DNA of 64,000 nt from Ornithinimicrobium ciconiae (GCF_007197575.1 NZ_CP041616.1:1054001-1118000), one strand, 5' to 3'; shown: positions 44,201 through 57,932, counted from the first letter of the stretch. A program made the numbers and translations. The notes: generated by a model from the letters alone, not told the origin.

Positions 44201-44206
44201 CAGGAT
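44201..44206 (+). promoter_or_regulatory. Putative -10 box of leaderless synthetase transcript
   Basis: CAGGAT lies six bases before ATG 44213 without a Shine-Dalgarno sequence. Confidence 0.4.
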
Positions 44207-44212
44207 GGGGAC

Positions 44213-45223
44213 ATGACGACCGTGGACCCGCAGGAATCCGATCGGGTCCGTGATGCCGTGCAGCAGTATGTCGCGCGCGTGCCGGAGCTGACCCGGGCCA
44301 CGGACGGCTTCATCACGCTGGTGACATCCGCCCTGGACGACGCTGGCATCAACTATCTCGCGGTGACCGGGCGCACCAAGTCGGCCGAGAGCTTTGCCGG
44401 CAAGGCGGCTCGCCGGGGCGAGGGGAAGTTGCTCTATCCAGACCCGTTGAAGCAGATCACCGACCAGATCGGGCTGCGCGTGATCACCTATGTGCGCGAC
44501 GACGTCGACGCGGTCGCTCAGTTGCTGGCGGGGGAGCTGACGGTCCTGGAGGACCGTGACATGGGGCAGGAGACCGCTGACCAGGGGCGGTGGGGCTACG
44601 TGAGCCGGCACCTGGTCGTGGCGGTCGATGCCAGTCGCACCCTCAGTGCCGAGCAGGCGATGCTGCGCACGTTCACCGCGTCCGTGCAGATCCGCACGGT
44701 GCTGCAGCACGCCTGGGCCGAGTTCGAGCATGACATCCGTTACAAGGGCACGATCCCCGAGGCCTACGCCCCTGATCTCAACCGACGCTTCACCCTGGCC
44801 GCGGGGCTGCTGGAGCTCGCTGACCAGGAGTTCTCGGCGATCCGCGACCGACTCCAGGAGACCCTGCCCGAGCAACCGGCACAGGAGCCGGACGTGGACG
44901 ACCCGCGGCTCAGCGCCCAGGAACTGGCCAAGTTCCTGGCAGGGAAGTATCCCGACGCCGGCTGGTCGCGCACCGAGCACTACACGTGGATCTCCGGATT
45001 GCTGCTCGAGCTCGGCATCACCTCACTCGATGAGTTGGCCCATGCGCTGGCTGCGTCGGACGGTGAGGCCATCACGGCTCGTATGGGATACCGCTATCCG
45101 CCCGCGGCGGTGCGACGCCTTGATGACGCGCTGCTGTCGGTCTATGGCAAGGACTATGTCGCTCTGCACGGCAACGGCCACCGCGTCGAGCAGCTGATGG
45201 AGCGGCTGTCGAAGCTGGAGTGA
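44213..45223 (+). CDS. RelA/SpoT-domain nucleotide pyrophosphokinase-like protein
   Basis: 336 aa with a small-alarmone-synthetase type domain in the first ~190 residues: VTGRTKSAESFAGKAAR (ATP-binding RxK..S region), ITDQIGLRVITY, GYVSRHLVV, and QIRTVLQHAWAEFEHDIRYK. No HD hydrolase, TGS or ACT domain is present. It may make (p)ppGpp or a related alarmone from GTP or another nucleotide; some members with this domain are toxins, so ppGpp synthesis is not certain. The C-terminal ~130 residues are a separate helical domain. The frame upstream of ATG 44213 is only repeat DNA. Confidence 0.85.
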   Translation: MTTVDPQESDRVRDAVQQYVARVPELTRATDGFITLVTSALDDAGINYLAVTGRTKSAESFAGKAARRGEGKLLYPDPLKQITDQIGLRVITYVRDDVDAVAQLLAGELTVLEDRDMGQETADQGRWGYVSRHLVVAVDASRTLSAEQAMLRTFTASVQIRTVLQHAWAEFEHDIRYKGTIPEAYAPDLNRRFTLAAGLLELADQEFSAIRDRLQETLPEQPAQEPDVDDPRLSAQELAKFLAGKYPDAGWSRTEHYTWISGLLLELGITSLDELAHALAASDGEAITARMGYRYPPAAVRRLDDALLSVYGKDYVALHGNGHRVEQLMERLSKLE

Positions 45224-45253
45224 CCACAGTGACGCGCATCACGTGGGCGGAGG

Positions 45254-45985
45254 TCAACCCAGCAGTTCGCGCAGGTACTGCGGCAGCATCGCCCACCAGG
45301 TCGGCCACTCGTGCTCATAGTCCGGGCCCCAGTCATCCACCCGGTTCGGAATTCCCTTGGCGCCCAGCGCTTTTGCCATGTCCCAGGACTCCTCGATGTT
45401 CTCCCAGGCGCCGGTGCCGGACGCGAGCATCACGAAGCGTTGCCGCAGCAGGTCCAGGGCCGGTCCCTCCAGCCCGGGCAGGAAGCGGCGCGGCGTGGCG
45501 AAGTACAGGTCGTCGGTGACGCCACCGACGAAGCGCTCCACGTCATACGTCCCGGACATCCCGATCGCGGCACCGAACAGGTGGGGGAAGCGGCAGATCA
45601 GCGCGACCGAGTTGAACGCGCCGATCGACGCGCCGGCCACGATCGCGAGCTTGGTGCCGCCGTCGGCGTGCATGGCCGGCACCACCTCGTGGGCGACGGC
45701 GCGGTGGAACTGGTTGAGCAGCCAGTTGCGGTACTCCACCGTCCCGGTCGAGTGGGTCATCGCCTTCCCCGCCACGCTGTCGCACGAGTAGACCGTGATC
45801 GTCCCGGACTCGATGAGATGACCCAGCTTGGTGATCAGGTGGTGCCGCTCGACCTCCTCGGCATCACCGCCCGCCGTGGGCAACACCAGCACCGGGGTGC
45901 CGGATGCGGCGCCGGAGCGTCCCCAGCGGGCCAGGGTGATTTCTTGCTCCATGCGCGGGGACAGCCACCGCTCGACAGCCTTCAT
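45254..45985 (-). CDS. Esterase D-family alpha/beta hydrolase
   Basis: 243 aa. Fold of the putative-esterase family (PF00756): nucleophile Ser in VAGASIGAFNS (G-x-S-x-G), aspartate region VDDWGPD and histidine in YEHEWPTWW near the C-terminus. It has no signal peptide. Actinobacterial relatives are annotated as esterases of unknown substrate. ATG 45985; convergent with the RelA-like gene. Confidence 0.85.
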   Translation of the reverse strand: MKAVERWLSPRMEQEITLARWGRSGAASGTPVLVLPTAGGDAEEVERHHLITKLGHLIESGTITVYSCDSVAGKAMTHSTGTVEYRNWLLNQFHRAVAHEVVPAMHADGGTKLAIVAGASIGAFNSVALICRFPHLFGAAIGMSGTYDVERFVGGVTDDLYFATPRRFLPGLEGPALDLLRQRFVMLASGTGAWENIEESWDMAKALGAKGIPNRVDDWGPDYEHEWPTWWAMLPQYLRELLG

Positions 45986-46088
45986 GCACCAGTGCTACCG
46001 CGTCGCGACGCATTGCGCCACCGCGCCACTCCGTGGTGGGCTGGACCTTTCGTGACCGCAGCACGGCGAGTGGACGAAGGGCAGGGCG

Positions 46089-46718
46089 ATGAGAGCACAG
46101 ATCGACCACGTCATCCTGGGTGGGCCGGACCTCAGCGAGCTGGAGGAGTATGCCGAGAGTCACCTCGGCGTGACGCCTCAACCAGGCGGAGCTCACCCCG
46201 GCCTGGGGACGCGCAACTCGCTCGTGGGGCTCGGTGGGCGGCGCTACCTGGAGCTGGTCGCACCCGACCCCGACCAACCCGACCCGGGGCGGCCGCGACC
46301 GTTCCGGGTGGACGAGCTGCGCGAGCCGACCCCGGTGGGCTGGGCGCTGCAAGCGTCGGGGCTGGACGATCAGGTGGCGCACGCCCGGGGGCGAGGAGTC
46401 GACCCCGGTGATCCCCGCGCCATGAGCCGACACACACCGGACGGCACGGAGCTGTCGTGGCAGCTGACCTCGGTGGACACCGACATGCAGGGGATGGTGC
46501 CCTTCCTGATCGACTGGGGCGACACGGCGCACCCCAGCGTGGGTCTGCCCGCGGTGAAACTGGTGTCCGTCCGGTTCCGGCACCCGGAAGTGGCTCGGCT
46601 GCGCAGCACGCTCGAGGCGCTCCAGGCTCCCCGTGGCCCGATCCAGCTCCGCGTGGGTGAGCCCTCCCGTATGTCCCTGGTCATCGACACCGGGGACCAG
46701 GAGGTCATCCTGGGGTGA
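46089..46718 (+). CDS. VOC/glyoxalase-like domain protein
   Basis: 209 aa. It opens IDHVILGGPDLSELEEYAESHLGVTPQPGGAHPGLGTRNSLVGLG, the pattern of Glyoxalase_3 (PF13468) proteins, with a second half VSVRFRHPEVARLRSTLEAL. Likely a metal-dependent or cofactor-binding enzyme of unknown substrate. The stop overlaps the GTG of the lipoprotein gene. Confidence 0.85.
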   Translation: MRAQIDHVILGGPDLSELEEYAESHLGVTPQPGGAHPGLGTRNSLVGLGGRRYLELVAPDPDQPDPGRPRPFRVDELREPTPVGWALQASGLDDQVAHARGRGVDPGDPRAMSRHTPDGTELSWQLTSVDTDMQGMVPFLIDWGDTAHPSVGLPAVKLVSVRFRHPEVARLRSTLEALQAPRGPIQLRVGEPSRMSLVIDTGDQEVILG

Positions 46719-47653
46719 GACAGCTGTCGTCGCGGGTCATCCTCGCCCTCGCGGTGCTGCTCCTGGCCGCCTGCTCGACCGCTGGACCGACCTCCGACGG
46801 CGAGACGAACAGTGCGGCCCCAGCGTGGTCGTCGTCGGAACCGGGTGCGTCTGCGCGCCAGCTCGTCGGCGTGCAGGCCAGCGTCTACCAGAGCCGGCTC
46901 GACGTCGTGGCCGGTCAGCTCGAGGTGCAGCTCACGAACGGGTCGGACACCGGCTTCACCGTCCTCGGGCTGAGTCTGGAGTCGAGTGGCTTCGAGTCGC
47001 CGATGACCAGCCAGCTCAGCAACATCAGCATCGGATCCGGCCGGGTCGTCGACCTCCCCGTCCTGCTCGGCCCTGCCGTCTGCACCGGTGGGCGGCTCGA
47101 GCACACGGTCCGTCTGGACTATGTGCTCGACGACGGACAGGTCGGCACGCTCACCGTCCCGGCGGACGACCAAGGCGGCCGGATCGTCGACCTGCACGAC
47201 GCGGAGTGCTTCGAGCAGGAGGTCAACGACCTCGCGACGCTGTCCATCACCGGGCTCCCCGAGGTGCGGACACTGGGGGAGGCTCTCGTCGCGGACCTCG
47301 TGGTCGAGGTGACTCCCGGTGGTGGTCCGGGCGTGCTGGAGCTCGTCCGGGTCCGCAACACCACCCTCCTCCAGCTGATCGATCCGGACACAGGAGAGCG
47401 CCGACCGGAGGGACGCCAGCTTGACCTCATGCTCCCGGACGCGATCAGGGGCGAGGCTGCGCCGCACTCCGTTGTCCTCACGGTGGTGCCCGCCCGGTGC
47501 GACGCCCACGCGGTGGCCGAGGACAAGCAGGGCACCCGCTTCCGGTTTGACGTCGAGCTGGACGGGCGCGAGGGTACCGTCGGGGTGTCCGCACCCCGCG
47601 AGGTCACGGTGGAGCTCTACGACTTCGTGCAGCGGGCCTGCCAGGAGGCGTGA
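46715..47653 (+). CDS. Putative lipoprotein of unknown function
   Basis: 312 aa. The N-terminal signal VRQLSSRVILALAVLLLAAC ends in a lipobox (LLAAC) so it should be anchored to the outer face of the membrane. The rest is a beta-rich, acidic region with Cys-containing segments (LGPAVCTGGRL, LHDAECFEQE, PARCDAH) and no recognised domain. GTG start overlaps the VOC gene (GTGA). Confidence 0.8.
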   Translation: MRQLSSRVILALAVLLLAACSTAGPTSDGETNSAAPAWSSSEPGASARQLVGVQASVYQSRLDVVAGQLEVQLTNGSDTGFTVLGLSLESSGFESPMTSQLSNISIGSGRVVDLPVLLGPAVCTGGRLEHTVRLDYVLDDGQVGTLTVPADDQGGRIVDLHDAECFEQEVNDLATLSITGLPEVRTLGEALVADLVVEVTPGGGPGVLELVRVRNTTLLQLIDPDTGERRPEGRQLDLMLPDAIRGEAAPHSVVLTVVPARCDAHAVAEDKQGTRFRFDVELDGREGTVGVSAPREVTVELYDFVQRACQEA

Positions 47654-47674
47654 GCGGGGCGGGACGTGCGGGAT

Positions 47675-47704
47675 TTGTCCCGGCGCACACTGGGCCGGTA
47701 CAGT
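47675..47704 (+). promoter_or_regulatory. Promoter of rplJ-rplL
   Basis: -35 TTGTCC (47675-47680) and -10 TACAGT (47699-47704), 18 bp apart, ~200 nt before rplJ. This leaves room for the L10 leader transcript. Confidence 0.6.
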
Positions 47705-47710
47705 TCGTGC

Positions 47711-47902
47711 ATACCCAATGACCGCCGGTTGTCGGCGTGCCCGCGAGGGCATCCGACCGAAGGCTCCGCACGATGCGGGCGACCTGCGCAGGTGACCTGA
47801 GCTTGACGGCATACCACTGCCGTTCTTCGAGCCCCGTGCGCCTGCGCCGGGGCTCTTGTCGTCGGACCGGGAGGGTGCCGGCACCACGATGAAGGAGGCC
47901 CC
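47711..47902 (+). ncRNA. Ribosomal protein L10 leader
   Basis: The ~190-nt 5' UTR has the layout of the actinobacterial L10 leader: a GACCTGCGCAGGTGAC region (47790-47806) that can form the L10(L12)4-binding structure and a downstream hairpin GAGCCCC/GGGGCTC (47829-47855) followed by TTGTC as a potential terminator. Binding of L10-L12 would attenuate or repress rplJL. Recognised by pattern and position, not by covariance search. Confidence 0.65.
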
Positions 47903-48562
47903 ATGGCGACTGCTGCGAAGGCTGCTGCCATTGCCGAGTTGACGGATCACTTCCGCAACTCGGGTGCGGCCGTGCTCACCGAGTACCGCGGTCTGACCGT
48001 GGCGCAGCTCACCGAGCTGCGCAACTCGATCCGCGAGCACGCGACCTATGCCGTGGTGAAGAACACGCTCACCAAGCTTGCTGCGACCGAGGCCGGCGTG
48101 ACCGACCTCGAGGAGCACCTGCAGGGTCCCACCGCAATCGCCTTTGTCACCGGTGACCCGGTCGAGGCGGCCAAGGGCCTGCGTGACTTTGCCAAGGCCA
48201 ACCCTGCCCTGGTGATCAAGGCTGGTGTGCTCGACGGCAAGCCGTTGAGCCCCGAGGAGATCACCAAGCTCGCCGACCTGGAGTCGCGCGAGGTCCTGCT
48301 GGCCAAGTTGGCCGGGGCGATGAATGCCTCGCTGACGAACGCCGTCTACCTGTTCGCCGCGCCGCTGTCCCAGACCGCGCGCGTCGTCGAGGCGCTGCGC
48401 GCCAAGGTCGAGCAGGAGGGCCCGGCGGTGGACACCGCCGCCCCGTCCGAGACCGCGGAGGCTCCGGCCGCTGCGGAGGAGGACGCCACCGAGTCCGCGG
48501 AGGCTCCGGCCGCTGCGGAGGAGGGCACCACCGACGTCGCCGAGGGTGGCGACGACAGCTGA
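47903..48562 (+). CDS. rplJ: 50S ribosomal protein L10 with repeat tail
   Basis: 219 aa uL10, base of the L7/L12 stalk. Core features: [29 protein letters not shown] and [10 protein letters not shown]. The usual length is ~170-175; here residues 176-219 are an acidic Ala/Glu tail consisting of a duplicated 14-residue unit ([28 protein letters not shown]). ATG 47903 after GAAGGAGG. rplL follows. Confidence 0.96.
   Translation: MATAAKAAAIAELTDHFRNSGAAVLTEYRGLTVAQLTELRNSIREHATYAVVKNTLTKLAATEAGVTDLEEHLQGPTAIAFVTGDPVEAAKGLRDFAKANPALVIKAGVLDGKPLSPEEITKLADLESREVLLAKLAGAMNASLTNAVYLFAAPLSQTARVVEALRAKVEQEGPAVDTAAPSETAEAPAAAEEDATESAEAPAAAEEGTTDVAEGGDDS
48449..48532. repeat. 42-bp tandem duplication in rplJ
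   Basis: Units 48449-48490 and 48491-48532 differ at a few bases; they encode residues 183-210 of L10, beyond the conserved fold. Confidence 0.85.
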
Positions 48563-48635
48563 CGCGAGCCACCTGGCACGCGGAAGCACAATCCACACAC
48601 AGCCACTCACGGCACCACTAGGAAGGAACGCCACC

Positions 48636-49025
48636 ATGGCGAAGCTGAGCACCGAGGAGCTCCTGGAGAGCTTCAAGGAGATGACCCTGATCGAGCTCTC
48701 CGAGTTCGTGAAGCAGTTCGAGGAGACCTTCAACGTCACCGCCGCGGCCCCGGTCGCCGTTGCCGGTGCTGCCCCGGCCGCTGGCGGCGGCGACGCCGCT
48801 GCTGTCGAGGAGCAGAGCGAGTTCGACGTCGTTCTCGAGGCCGCTGGCGACAAGAAGATCCAGGTCATCAAGGAGGTCCGCTCGCTGACCTCCCTGGGTC
48901 TGAAGGAGGCCAAGGACCTCGTCGACGGCGCTCCGAAGCCGGTCCTGGAGAAGGTCGACAAGGAGTCCGCCGAGAAGGCCAAGGAGGCCCTCGAGGGCGC
49001 TGGCGCCACCGTCACCCTCACGTGA
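48636..49025 (+). CDS. rplL: 50S ribosomal protein L7/L12
   Basis: 129 aa bL12. N-terminal dimerisation helices ([27 protein letters not shown]), Ala/Gly hinge ([20 protein letters not shown]) and the C-terminal domain ([33 protein letters not shown]). ATG 48636 after AGGAAGG. Confidence 0.97.
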   Translation: MAKLSTEELLESFKEMTLIELSEFVKQFEETFNVTAAAPVAVAGAAPAAGGGDAAAVEEQSEFDVVLEAAGDKKIQVIKEVRSLTSLGLKEAKDLVDGAPKPVLEKVDKESAEKAKEALEGAGATVTLT

Positions 49026-49061
49026 CCCCCACCGGGTCGATGACCCGGTGACTGCCTGTCG

Positions 49062-49098
49062 AGCGGGCGGGACTGACCCCTGGTCGGTCCCGCCCGCT
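49062..49098 (+). terminator. Terminator after rplL
   Basis: 17-bp stem AGCGGGCGGGACTGACC / GGTCGGTCCCGCCCGCT with one G-T pair and a three-base loop, preceded by a smaller CACCGGGTC/GACCCGGTG hairpin at 49030-49050. It separates rplJL from rpoBC. Confidence 0.8.
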
Positions 49099-49262
49099 CT
49101 GCGTTGCAAGCTGGCTGGCCGTCATACAGTGCGCTCGGTTGGGGTGAATTTCTGACCACGAGACGAGCTCTTTCGGCGGGTCGGGCTTGACGAATCGCCC
49201 CCTGCCCAGGCACCATCGTGGCGATCAGCACGCACCGGCGTGGGCACCGCGAGGGGGAGCGG

Positions 49263-49291
49263 TTGGACCCGACCGGTGATTCGTGTATGCT
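49263..49291 (+). promoter_or_regulatory. Promoter of rpoB-rpoC
   Basis: -35 TTGGAC (49263-49268) and -10 TATGCT (49286-49291) with a 17-bp spacer, giving a ~135-nt leader to the TTG start. This is the best promoter match in the 335-nt rplL-rpoB gap. Confidence 0.65.
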
Positions 49292-49433
49292 ATCTCTTTG
49301 CGCTGCCCTATCCCGTGCCGCACCCACCTGTTGCCGACCATCACGCACCGCCGCGTCTGGTCTGTCATCGGTGTGTTCACGGGCCTGGAGTGGCGGACCC
49401 GCTGATCATGTAAGGCCTGTGGAAGGACCATCC

Positions 49434-52400
49434 TTGGCTGCCTCGCGCACTGCGAAGACCACTGTGTCCACCGCTCGGACGGCATCTGGCCGCCTGAGCT
49501 TTGCCAAGATCCGGGAGCCCCTTGAGGTCCCGGATCTGTTGGCACTTCAGACGGAGAGCTTTGACTGGCTGCTCGGCAACGAGCATTGGCAGGCTCGCGT
49601 CGCCGCCGCAAAGGAGGCCGGCAAGGACGACGTCCCAGACCGCTCCGGCCTCGAGGAGATCTTCGAGGAGATCTCCCCGATCGAGGACTTCTCCGGCTCC
49701 ATGTCCCTGTCGTTCCGGGACCACCGCTTCGAGGAGCAGAAGTACTCCATCGACGAGTGCAAGGAGCGGGATATGACCTACTCCGCCCCGCTCTTCGTCA
49801 CCGCCGAGTTCATCAACAACACCACCGGTGAGATCAAGTCCCAGACGGTCTTTATGGGCGACTTCCCGCTGATGACCGACCGCGGCACGTTCATCATCAA
49901 CGGCACCGAGCGTGTCGTGGTGTCCCAGCTCGTGCGCAGCCCCGGTGTCTACTTCGAGCGCACGCTCGACAAGACGGCAGACAAGGACATCTACTCCACC
50001 AAGGTCATCCCGAGCCGGGGTGCGTGGCTGGAGTTCGAGATCGACAAGCGCGACATGGTCGGTGTGCGTGTCGACCGCAAGCGCAAGCAGTCCGTGACGG
50101 TGCTGCTGAAGGCCCTGGGCTGGACCGAGGCCCAGATCCTGGAGGAGTTCGGCGAGTACGAGTCGATGCGCGCCACCCTGGAGAAGGACCACACGGCCGA
50201 CCAGGACGAGGCGCTGCTCGACATCTACCGCAAGCTGCGTCCGGGCGAGCCGCCGACCAAGGAGGCTGCCCAGACCCTGCTGGACAACCTCTACTTCAAC
50301 CCCAAGCGTTACGACCTGGCCAAGGTCGGTCGTTACAAGATCAACAAGAAGCTGGGTGTCGAGGCTCCGCTGAGCGAGTCCGTGCTGGGCGTCGACGACA
50401 TCGTCGCGACCATCAAGTACATCGTCGCGCTGCACGCCGGCGAGGAGACCCTCCCGGTCACCCGCAACGGTGAGACCGGGGAGCTGCGCGTCGAGGTCGA
50501 CGACATCGACCACTTCGGCAACCGTCGTCTCCGCTCCGTCGGCGAGCTGATCCAGAACCAGGTCCGCACCGGGCTGTCCCGGATGGAGCGCGTCGTCCGA
50601 GAGCGGATGACCACCCAGGACGTCGAGGCCATCACGCCACAGACGCTGATCAACATCCGGCCGGTCGTCGCCTCCATCAAGGAGTTCTTCGGCACCAGCC
50701 AGCTGTCCCAGTTCATGGACCAGAACAACCCGCTGTCGGGCCTGACCCACAAGCGTCGCCTGTCGGCGCTGGGCCCCGGCGGTCTGTCCCGTGACCGCGC
50801 CGGCATGGAGGTCCGCGACGTCCACCCGTCGCACTACGGCCGGATGTGCCCCATCGAGACCCCTGAGGGACCGAACATCGGTCTGATCGGTTCGCTGGCC
50901 TCCTACGGCCGGATCAACCCGTTCGGCTTCGTGGAGACCCCCTACCGCAAGGTGATCAACGGTCGCGTCACCGACGACGTCGAGTACCTCTCGGCGGACG
51001 TGGAGGACCACTTCGTCATCGCGCAGGCCAACGCCGAGCTCAATGAGGACGGCACCTTCGCCGAGGAGCGGATCCTGGTCCGCACCAAGGGCGGGGAGGC
51101 CACCGACGTCCCGGCCAGCGACGTGGACTACATGGACGTCTCCGCACGCCAGATGGTGTCCGCGGCGACCGCCATGATCCCGTTCCTGGAGCACGACGAC
51201 GCCAACCGTGCCCTGATGGGTGCCAACATGCAGCGTCAGGCCGTGCCGCTGGTCCAGGCCGAGGCGCCGCTGGTCGGCACCGGCATGGAGCACCGTGCCG
51301 CCCTGGACTCAGGTGACGTGGTGCGTGCCACCAAGGCAGGTGTGGTCCAGGAGGTCTCGGCCGACCTGGTCACCGTGGCGCACGACGACGGCAGTTACCA
51401 GTCCTACAAGATCGCCAAGTTCACCCGGTCCAACCAGGGCAACTGCTACAACCAGCAGGTCAAGGTCAACACCGGTGACCGTGTCGAGGCCGGAGACCTG
51501 CTGGCCGACGGTCCCGCGACCGACGGCGGCGAGATGGCACTGGGTCGCAACCTGCTCGTGGCTTTCATGCCGTGGGAGGGTCACAACTACGAGGACGCGA
51601 TCATCCTCTCCCAGCGTCTCGTGCAGGACGATGTCCTCTCCTCGATCCACATCGAGGAGCACGAGATCGACGCCCGCGACACCAAGCTGGGTCCGGAGGA
51701 GATCACCCGGGACATCCCGAACGTCTCCGACGAGGTGCTGGCTGACCTGGACGAGCGCGGCATCATCCGCATCGGCGCCGAGGTCCGCGACGGCGACCTG
51801 CTGGTCGGCAAGGTCACGCCCAAGGGTGAGACCGAGCTGACCCCGGAGGAGCGCCTGCTGCGCGCCATCTTCGGCGAGAAGGCGCGCGAGGTGCGCGACA
51901 CCTCGATGAAGGTCCCGCACGGCGAGACCGGCACCGTCATCGGTGTCAAGGTCTTCGACCGCGAGGAGGGCGACGAGCTTCCCCCCGGCGTCAACCAACT
52001 GGTCCGCGTCTACGTGGCCAACAAGCGCAAGATCACCGACGGTGACAAGCTTGCCGGCCGCCACGGCAACAAGGGCGTCATCTCCAAGATCCTGCCCGTG
52101 GAGGACATGCCCTTCATGGAGGACGGCACGCCGGTCGACGTGGTGCTCAACCCGCTGGGTGTCCCCGGCCGGATGAACGTTGGTCAGATCCTGGAACTGC
52201 ACCTCGGCTGGGCCGCGGCGCAGGGCTGGGAAGTTGTGGGCAACCCGGAGTGGGCCAATGGCCTGCCCGAGGGCGCCCGCACGGCCGAGCCGCGCACCCG
52301 GGTGGCCAGCCCCGTCTTCGACGGTGCCTCTGAGGGCGAGATCACCGGTCTGCTCGAGTCGACCACGCCGTCGGCCTCCGGTGAGCGCCTCATCGGCGAG

Positions 52401-52919
52401 TCCGGCAAGGCCCGGCTGTTCGACGGTCGCTCCGGCGAGCCCTACCCGCAGCCGGTCTCCGTGGGCTACATGTACATCCTGAAGCTGCACCACCTCGTGG
52501 ACGACAAGATCCACGCGCGGAGCACCGGGCCGTACTCGATGATCACCCAGCAGCCGCTGGGTGGTAAGGCCCAGTTCGGTGGCCAGCGCTTCGGCGAGAT
52601 GGAGGTCTGGGCCCTGGAGGCCTACGGCGCCGCCTACGCCCTGCAGGAGCTGCTCACCATCAAGTCGGACGATGTCACCGGCCGCGTGAAGGTCTACGAG
52701 TCGATCGTCAAGGGCGAGAACGTCCCTGAGCCGGGCATCCCGGAGTCGTTCAAGGTGCTCATCAAGGAGATGCAGTCGCTCTGCCTGAACGTCGAGGTCC
52801 TGTCCTCCGACGGCACCCAGATCGACCTGCGCGAGTCCGACACCGAGGTCTTCCGCGCAGCGGAGGAGCTGGGCATCGACCTCTCGCGCCGCGAGCCCAG
52901 CAGCGTCGAAGAGGTATGA
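49434..52919 (+). CDS. rpoB: DNA-directed RNA polymerase subunit beta
   Basis: 1161 aa. It has the whole beta subunit, including the rifampicin pocket [19 protein letters not shown] followed by [13 protein letters not shown], which has wild-type residues, and the C-terminal [23 protein letters not shown] at 49434 is chosen: it follows GGAAGGA at good spacing and gives an N-terminus ([39 protein letters not shown]) like other actinobacterial RpoB. The frame is open to 49218 but that part lies in the promoter region. rpoC follows after 170 nt. Confidence 0.96.
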   Translation: MAASRTAKTTVSTARTASGRLSFAKIREPLEVPDLLALQTESFDWLLGNEHWQARVAAAKEAGKDDVPDRSGLEEIFEEISPIEDFSGSMSLSFRDHRFEEQKYSIDECKERDMTYSAPLFVTAEFINNTTGEIKSQTVFMGDFPLMTDRGTFIINGTERVVVSQLVRSPGVYFERTLDKTADKDIYSTKVIPSRGAWLEFEIDKRDMVGVRVDRKRKQSVTVLLKALGWTEAQILEEFGEYESMRATLEKDHTADQDEALLDIYRKLRPGEPPTKEAAQTLLDNLYFNPKRYDLAKVGRYKINKKLGVEAPLSESVLGVDDIVATIKYIVALHAGEETLPVTRNGETGELRVEVDDIDHFGNRRLRSVGELIQNQVRTGLSRMERVVRERMTTQDVEAITPQTLINIRPVVASIKEFFGTSQLSQFMDQNNPLSGLTHKRRLSALGPGGLSRDRAGMEVRDVHPSHYGRMCPIETPEGPNIGLIGSLASYGRINPFGFVETPYRKVINGRVTDDVEYLSADVEDHFVIAQANAELNEDGTFAEERILVRTKGGEATDVPASDVDYMDVSARQMVSAATAMIPFLEHDDANRALMGANMQRQAVPLVQAEAPLVGTGMEHRAALDSGDVVRATKAGVVQEVSADLVTVAHDDGSYQSYKIAKFTRSNQGNCYNQQVKVNTGDRVEAGDLLADGPATDGGEMALGRNLLVAFMPWEGHNYEDAIILSQRLVQDDVLSSIHIEEHEIDARDTKLGPEEITRDIPNVSDEVLADLDERGIIRIGAEVRDGDLLVGKVTPKGETELTPEERLLRAIFGEKAREVRDTSMKVPHGETGTVIGVKVFDREEGDELPPGVNQLVRVYVANKRKITDGDKLAGRHGNKGVISKILPVEDMPFMEDGTPVDVVLNPLGVPGRMNVGQILELHLGWAAAQGWEVVGNPEWANGLPEGARTAEPRTRVASPVFDGASEGEITGLLESTTPSASGERLIGESGKARLFDGRSGEPYPQPVSVGYMYILKLHHLVDDKIHARSTGPYSMITQQPLGGKAQFGGQRFGEMEVWALEAYGAAYALQELLTIKSDDVTGRVKVYESIVKGENVPEPGIPESFKVLIKEMQSLCLNVEVLSSDGTQIDLRESDTEVFRAAEELGIDLSRREPSSVEEV

Positions 52920-53089
52920 CGGACGGCCGGCTCCGCGCTCACCCTCACGGGTGCGCGGGGCCGGCCCCGGCCATACGACCAGACGCGAGGCAGAACGTTA
53001 CGAGTCGGCCACACCGGCTCCACGGCATACGCCATCTAGAACTGTAGTAAGACCTAACTGAGACCACCCAGTCTCACGAGAGGACCCAC
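52920..53089 (+). promoter_or_regulatory. rpoB-rpoC intergenic hairpin region
   Basis: 170 nt without a gene. A stem of GGCCGGCTCCGCG with CGCGGGGCCGGCC (52924-52965 region) lies right after rpoB, and a smaller CTGAGAC/GTCTCAC-like pair lies before the rpoC ribosome site (GAGAGGA). It may be an attenuator or RNA-processing signal; no promoter is obvious. Confidence 0.4.
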
Positions 53090-56986
<3,897 letters not shown>

Positions 56987-57006
56987 TCCACCGCACCACC
57001 GCCACA

Positions 57007-57048
57007 GGGGCGGGTATGCCGGACCTCACCGTCCGGCATACCCGCCCC
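57007..57048 (+). terminator. Terminator after rpoC
   Basis: Perfect 18-bp stem GGGGCGGGTATGCCGGAC / GTCCGGCATACCCGCCCC with a six-base loop, 21 nt after the rpoC stop, followed by TT. Confidence 0.85.
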
Positions 57049-57106
57049 TTGGTCGTGGGGCGTGCCGGAGCTCACTGTCCGGCATACCCGCGTCGTGGTC
57101 GTGGGG
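57016..57106. repeat. 45-bp direct repeat overlapping the rpoC terminator
   Basis: Copies 57016-57060 and 57062-57106 share most bases (both contain GTCCGGCATACCCGC and end GTGGTCGTGGGG or TTGGTCGTGGGG). The second copy can form a shorter TGCCGGAG/TCCGGCA hairpin. The terminator region seems to have been duplicated in tandem. Confidence 0.82.
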
Positions 57107-57176
57107 CCGAGCGGCAGGCTTGTGGGGTCGCCAGAGGGTGCGAGGCCGACCCACGAGCGTGCCAGACTGACCTGCC

Positions 57177-57896
57177 GTGAGCAGCACCACGCCGCTGGAG
57201 GTCGCCCGCGCCGTCGGAGCGGTGCGTGCCGCGTTGCCCCTGACCACACAGCGCTGCGTGCTCCGCGAGGTGGTGGCCGGTGACGAGGCTGCGCTGAGTG
57301 CCTACCGCAGCGACCCGGAGGTCACCAGGTTTCTCGGCCACCCGCCACTGGATGCCGCCGGGGTAGGGGAGTTGCTGGAGCGATGGCGCGGGGAGGCCGG
57401 GTCGGTCAGCCTCGTGGCGCAGCGGCTGAGCCCGGCGACGGGGGAGAACGACGCGGGGGAGAGCGGCACGGGGGAGAGCGGCGCGGGGGAAAGCGGCACG
57501 GTGCCGACCGGCAGTGTGGTGGGTGATGTCCGGATCCGCTTCAGACCGTCATCGGCGCTGTCGCCGGCCACGACGAGCGCCGTCGACGCGGCGCTGGGCT
57601 ATGCCTTCCACCCTCGGGTGCACGGCCTGGGGCTGGCCACCGAGTGTGTCCGTGCGGTCCTGGACCTCACGCTCGGTGCCGCGGGGGCCCGTCGTGTGAC
57701 AGCCCGGGTCTTTGCACCGGCGAGCCCGTCCACCAGGTTGTTGACCAGGCTCGGCTTCACCCGTGATGGTGTCGACCGTGCCGCGGTCCTGGCTCCGGAC
57801 GGGGTGACCTGGTGGGACGACGAGCTGTGGAGCAGGTTCCCCGATGGTGGTTCGGTGCCCGAGACGCTGCGTCAGGCTCCTCAGAAGCAGCGCTGA
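57177..57896 (+). CDS. GNAT-family N-acetyltransferase with low-complexity insert
   Basis: 239 aa. N-terminal [37 protein letters not shown] and C-terminal [27 protein letters not shown], then [27 protein letters not shown] fit RimJ/RimL-like GNAT enzymes that acetylate amino groups. Between the two halves (residues ~85-115) is an insertion containing a five-residue unit repeated three times ([15 protein letters not shown]). GTG 57177 is used; a CAGACT hexamer eight bases upstream could be a leaderless -10. The acceptor is unknown. Confidence 0.82.
   Translation: MSSTTPLEVARAVGAVRAALPLTTQRCVLREVVAGDEAALSAYRSDPEVTRFLGHPPLDAAGVGELLERWRGEAGSVSLVAQRLSPATGENDAGESGTGESGAGESGTVPTGSVVGDVRIRFRPSSALSPATTSAVDAALGYAFHPRVHGLGLATECVRAVLDLTLGAAGARRVTARVFAPASPSTRLLTRLGFTRDGVDRAAVLAPDGVTWWDDELWSRFPDGGSVPETLRQAPQKQR
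57453..57497. repeat. 15-bp coding repeat x3 in GNAT gene
   Basis: Three 15-nt units (57453-57467, 57468-57482, 57483-57497), each GCG/ACG then GGGGAGAGCGGC or GGGGAAAGCGGC, encode the loop repeats of the acetyltransferase. Confidence 0.88.
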
Positions 57897-57903
57897 CGCT
57901 GAT

Positions 57904-57932
57904 TTGGCGCAGGCCCCATGCGCCGGTATTCT
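57904..57932 (+). promoter_or_regulatory. Promoter of the str operon
   Basis: -35 TTGGCG (57904-57909) and -10 TATTCT (57927-57932), 17-bp spacer, giving a ~250-nt leader before rpsL. The remainder of this 295-nt gap shows no other clear feature. Confidence 0.6.

Noticed and set aside
46370..49348. 992-codon minus-strand frame over the lipoprotein, rplJ and rplL
   Set aside because: It crosses several conserved plus-strand genes and the L10 leader; composition is typical of a high-GC antisense frame.
49218..49433. 72-codon upstream extension of rpoB
   Set aside because: It covers the promoter (49263-49291) and does not resemble RpoB; the TTG at 49434 has a ribosome site and the family N-terminus.
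50688..50805. Rifampicin- or streptomycin-resistance mutations in rpoB or rpsL
   Set aside because: The rifampicin-region residues ([19 protein letters not shown]) and S12 lysines look wild type.
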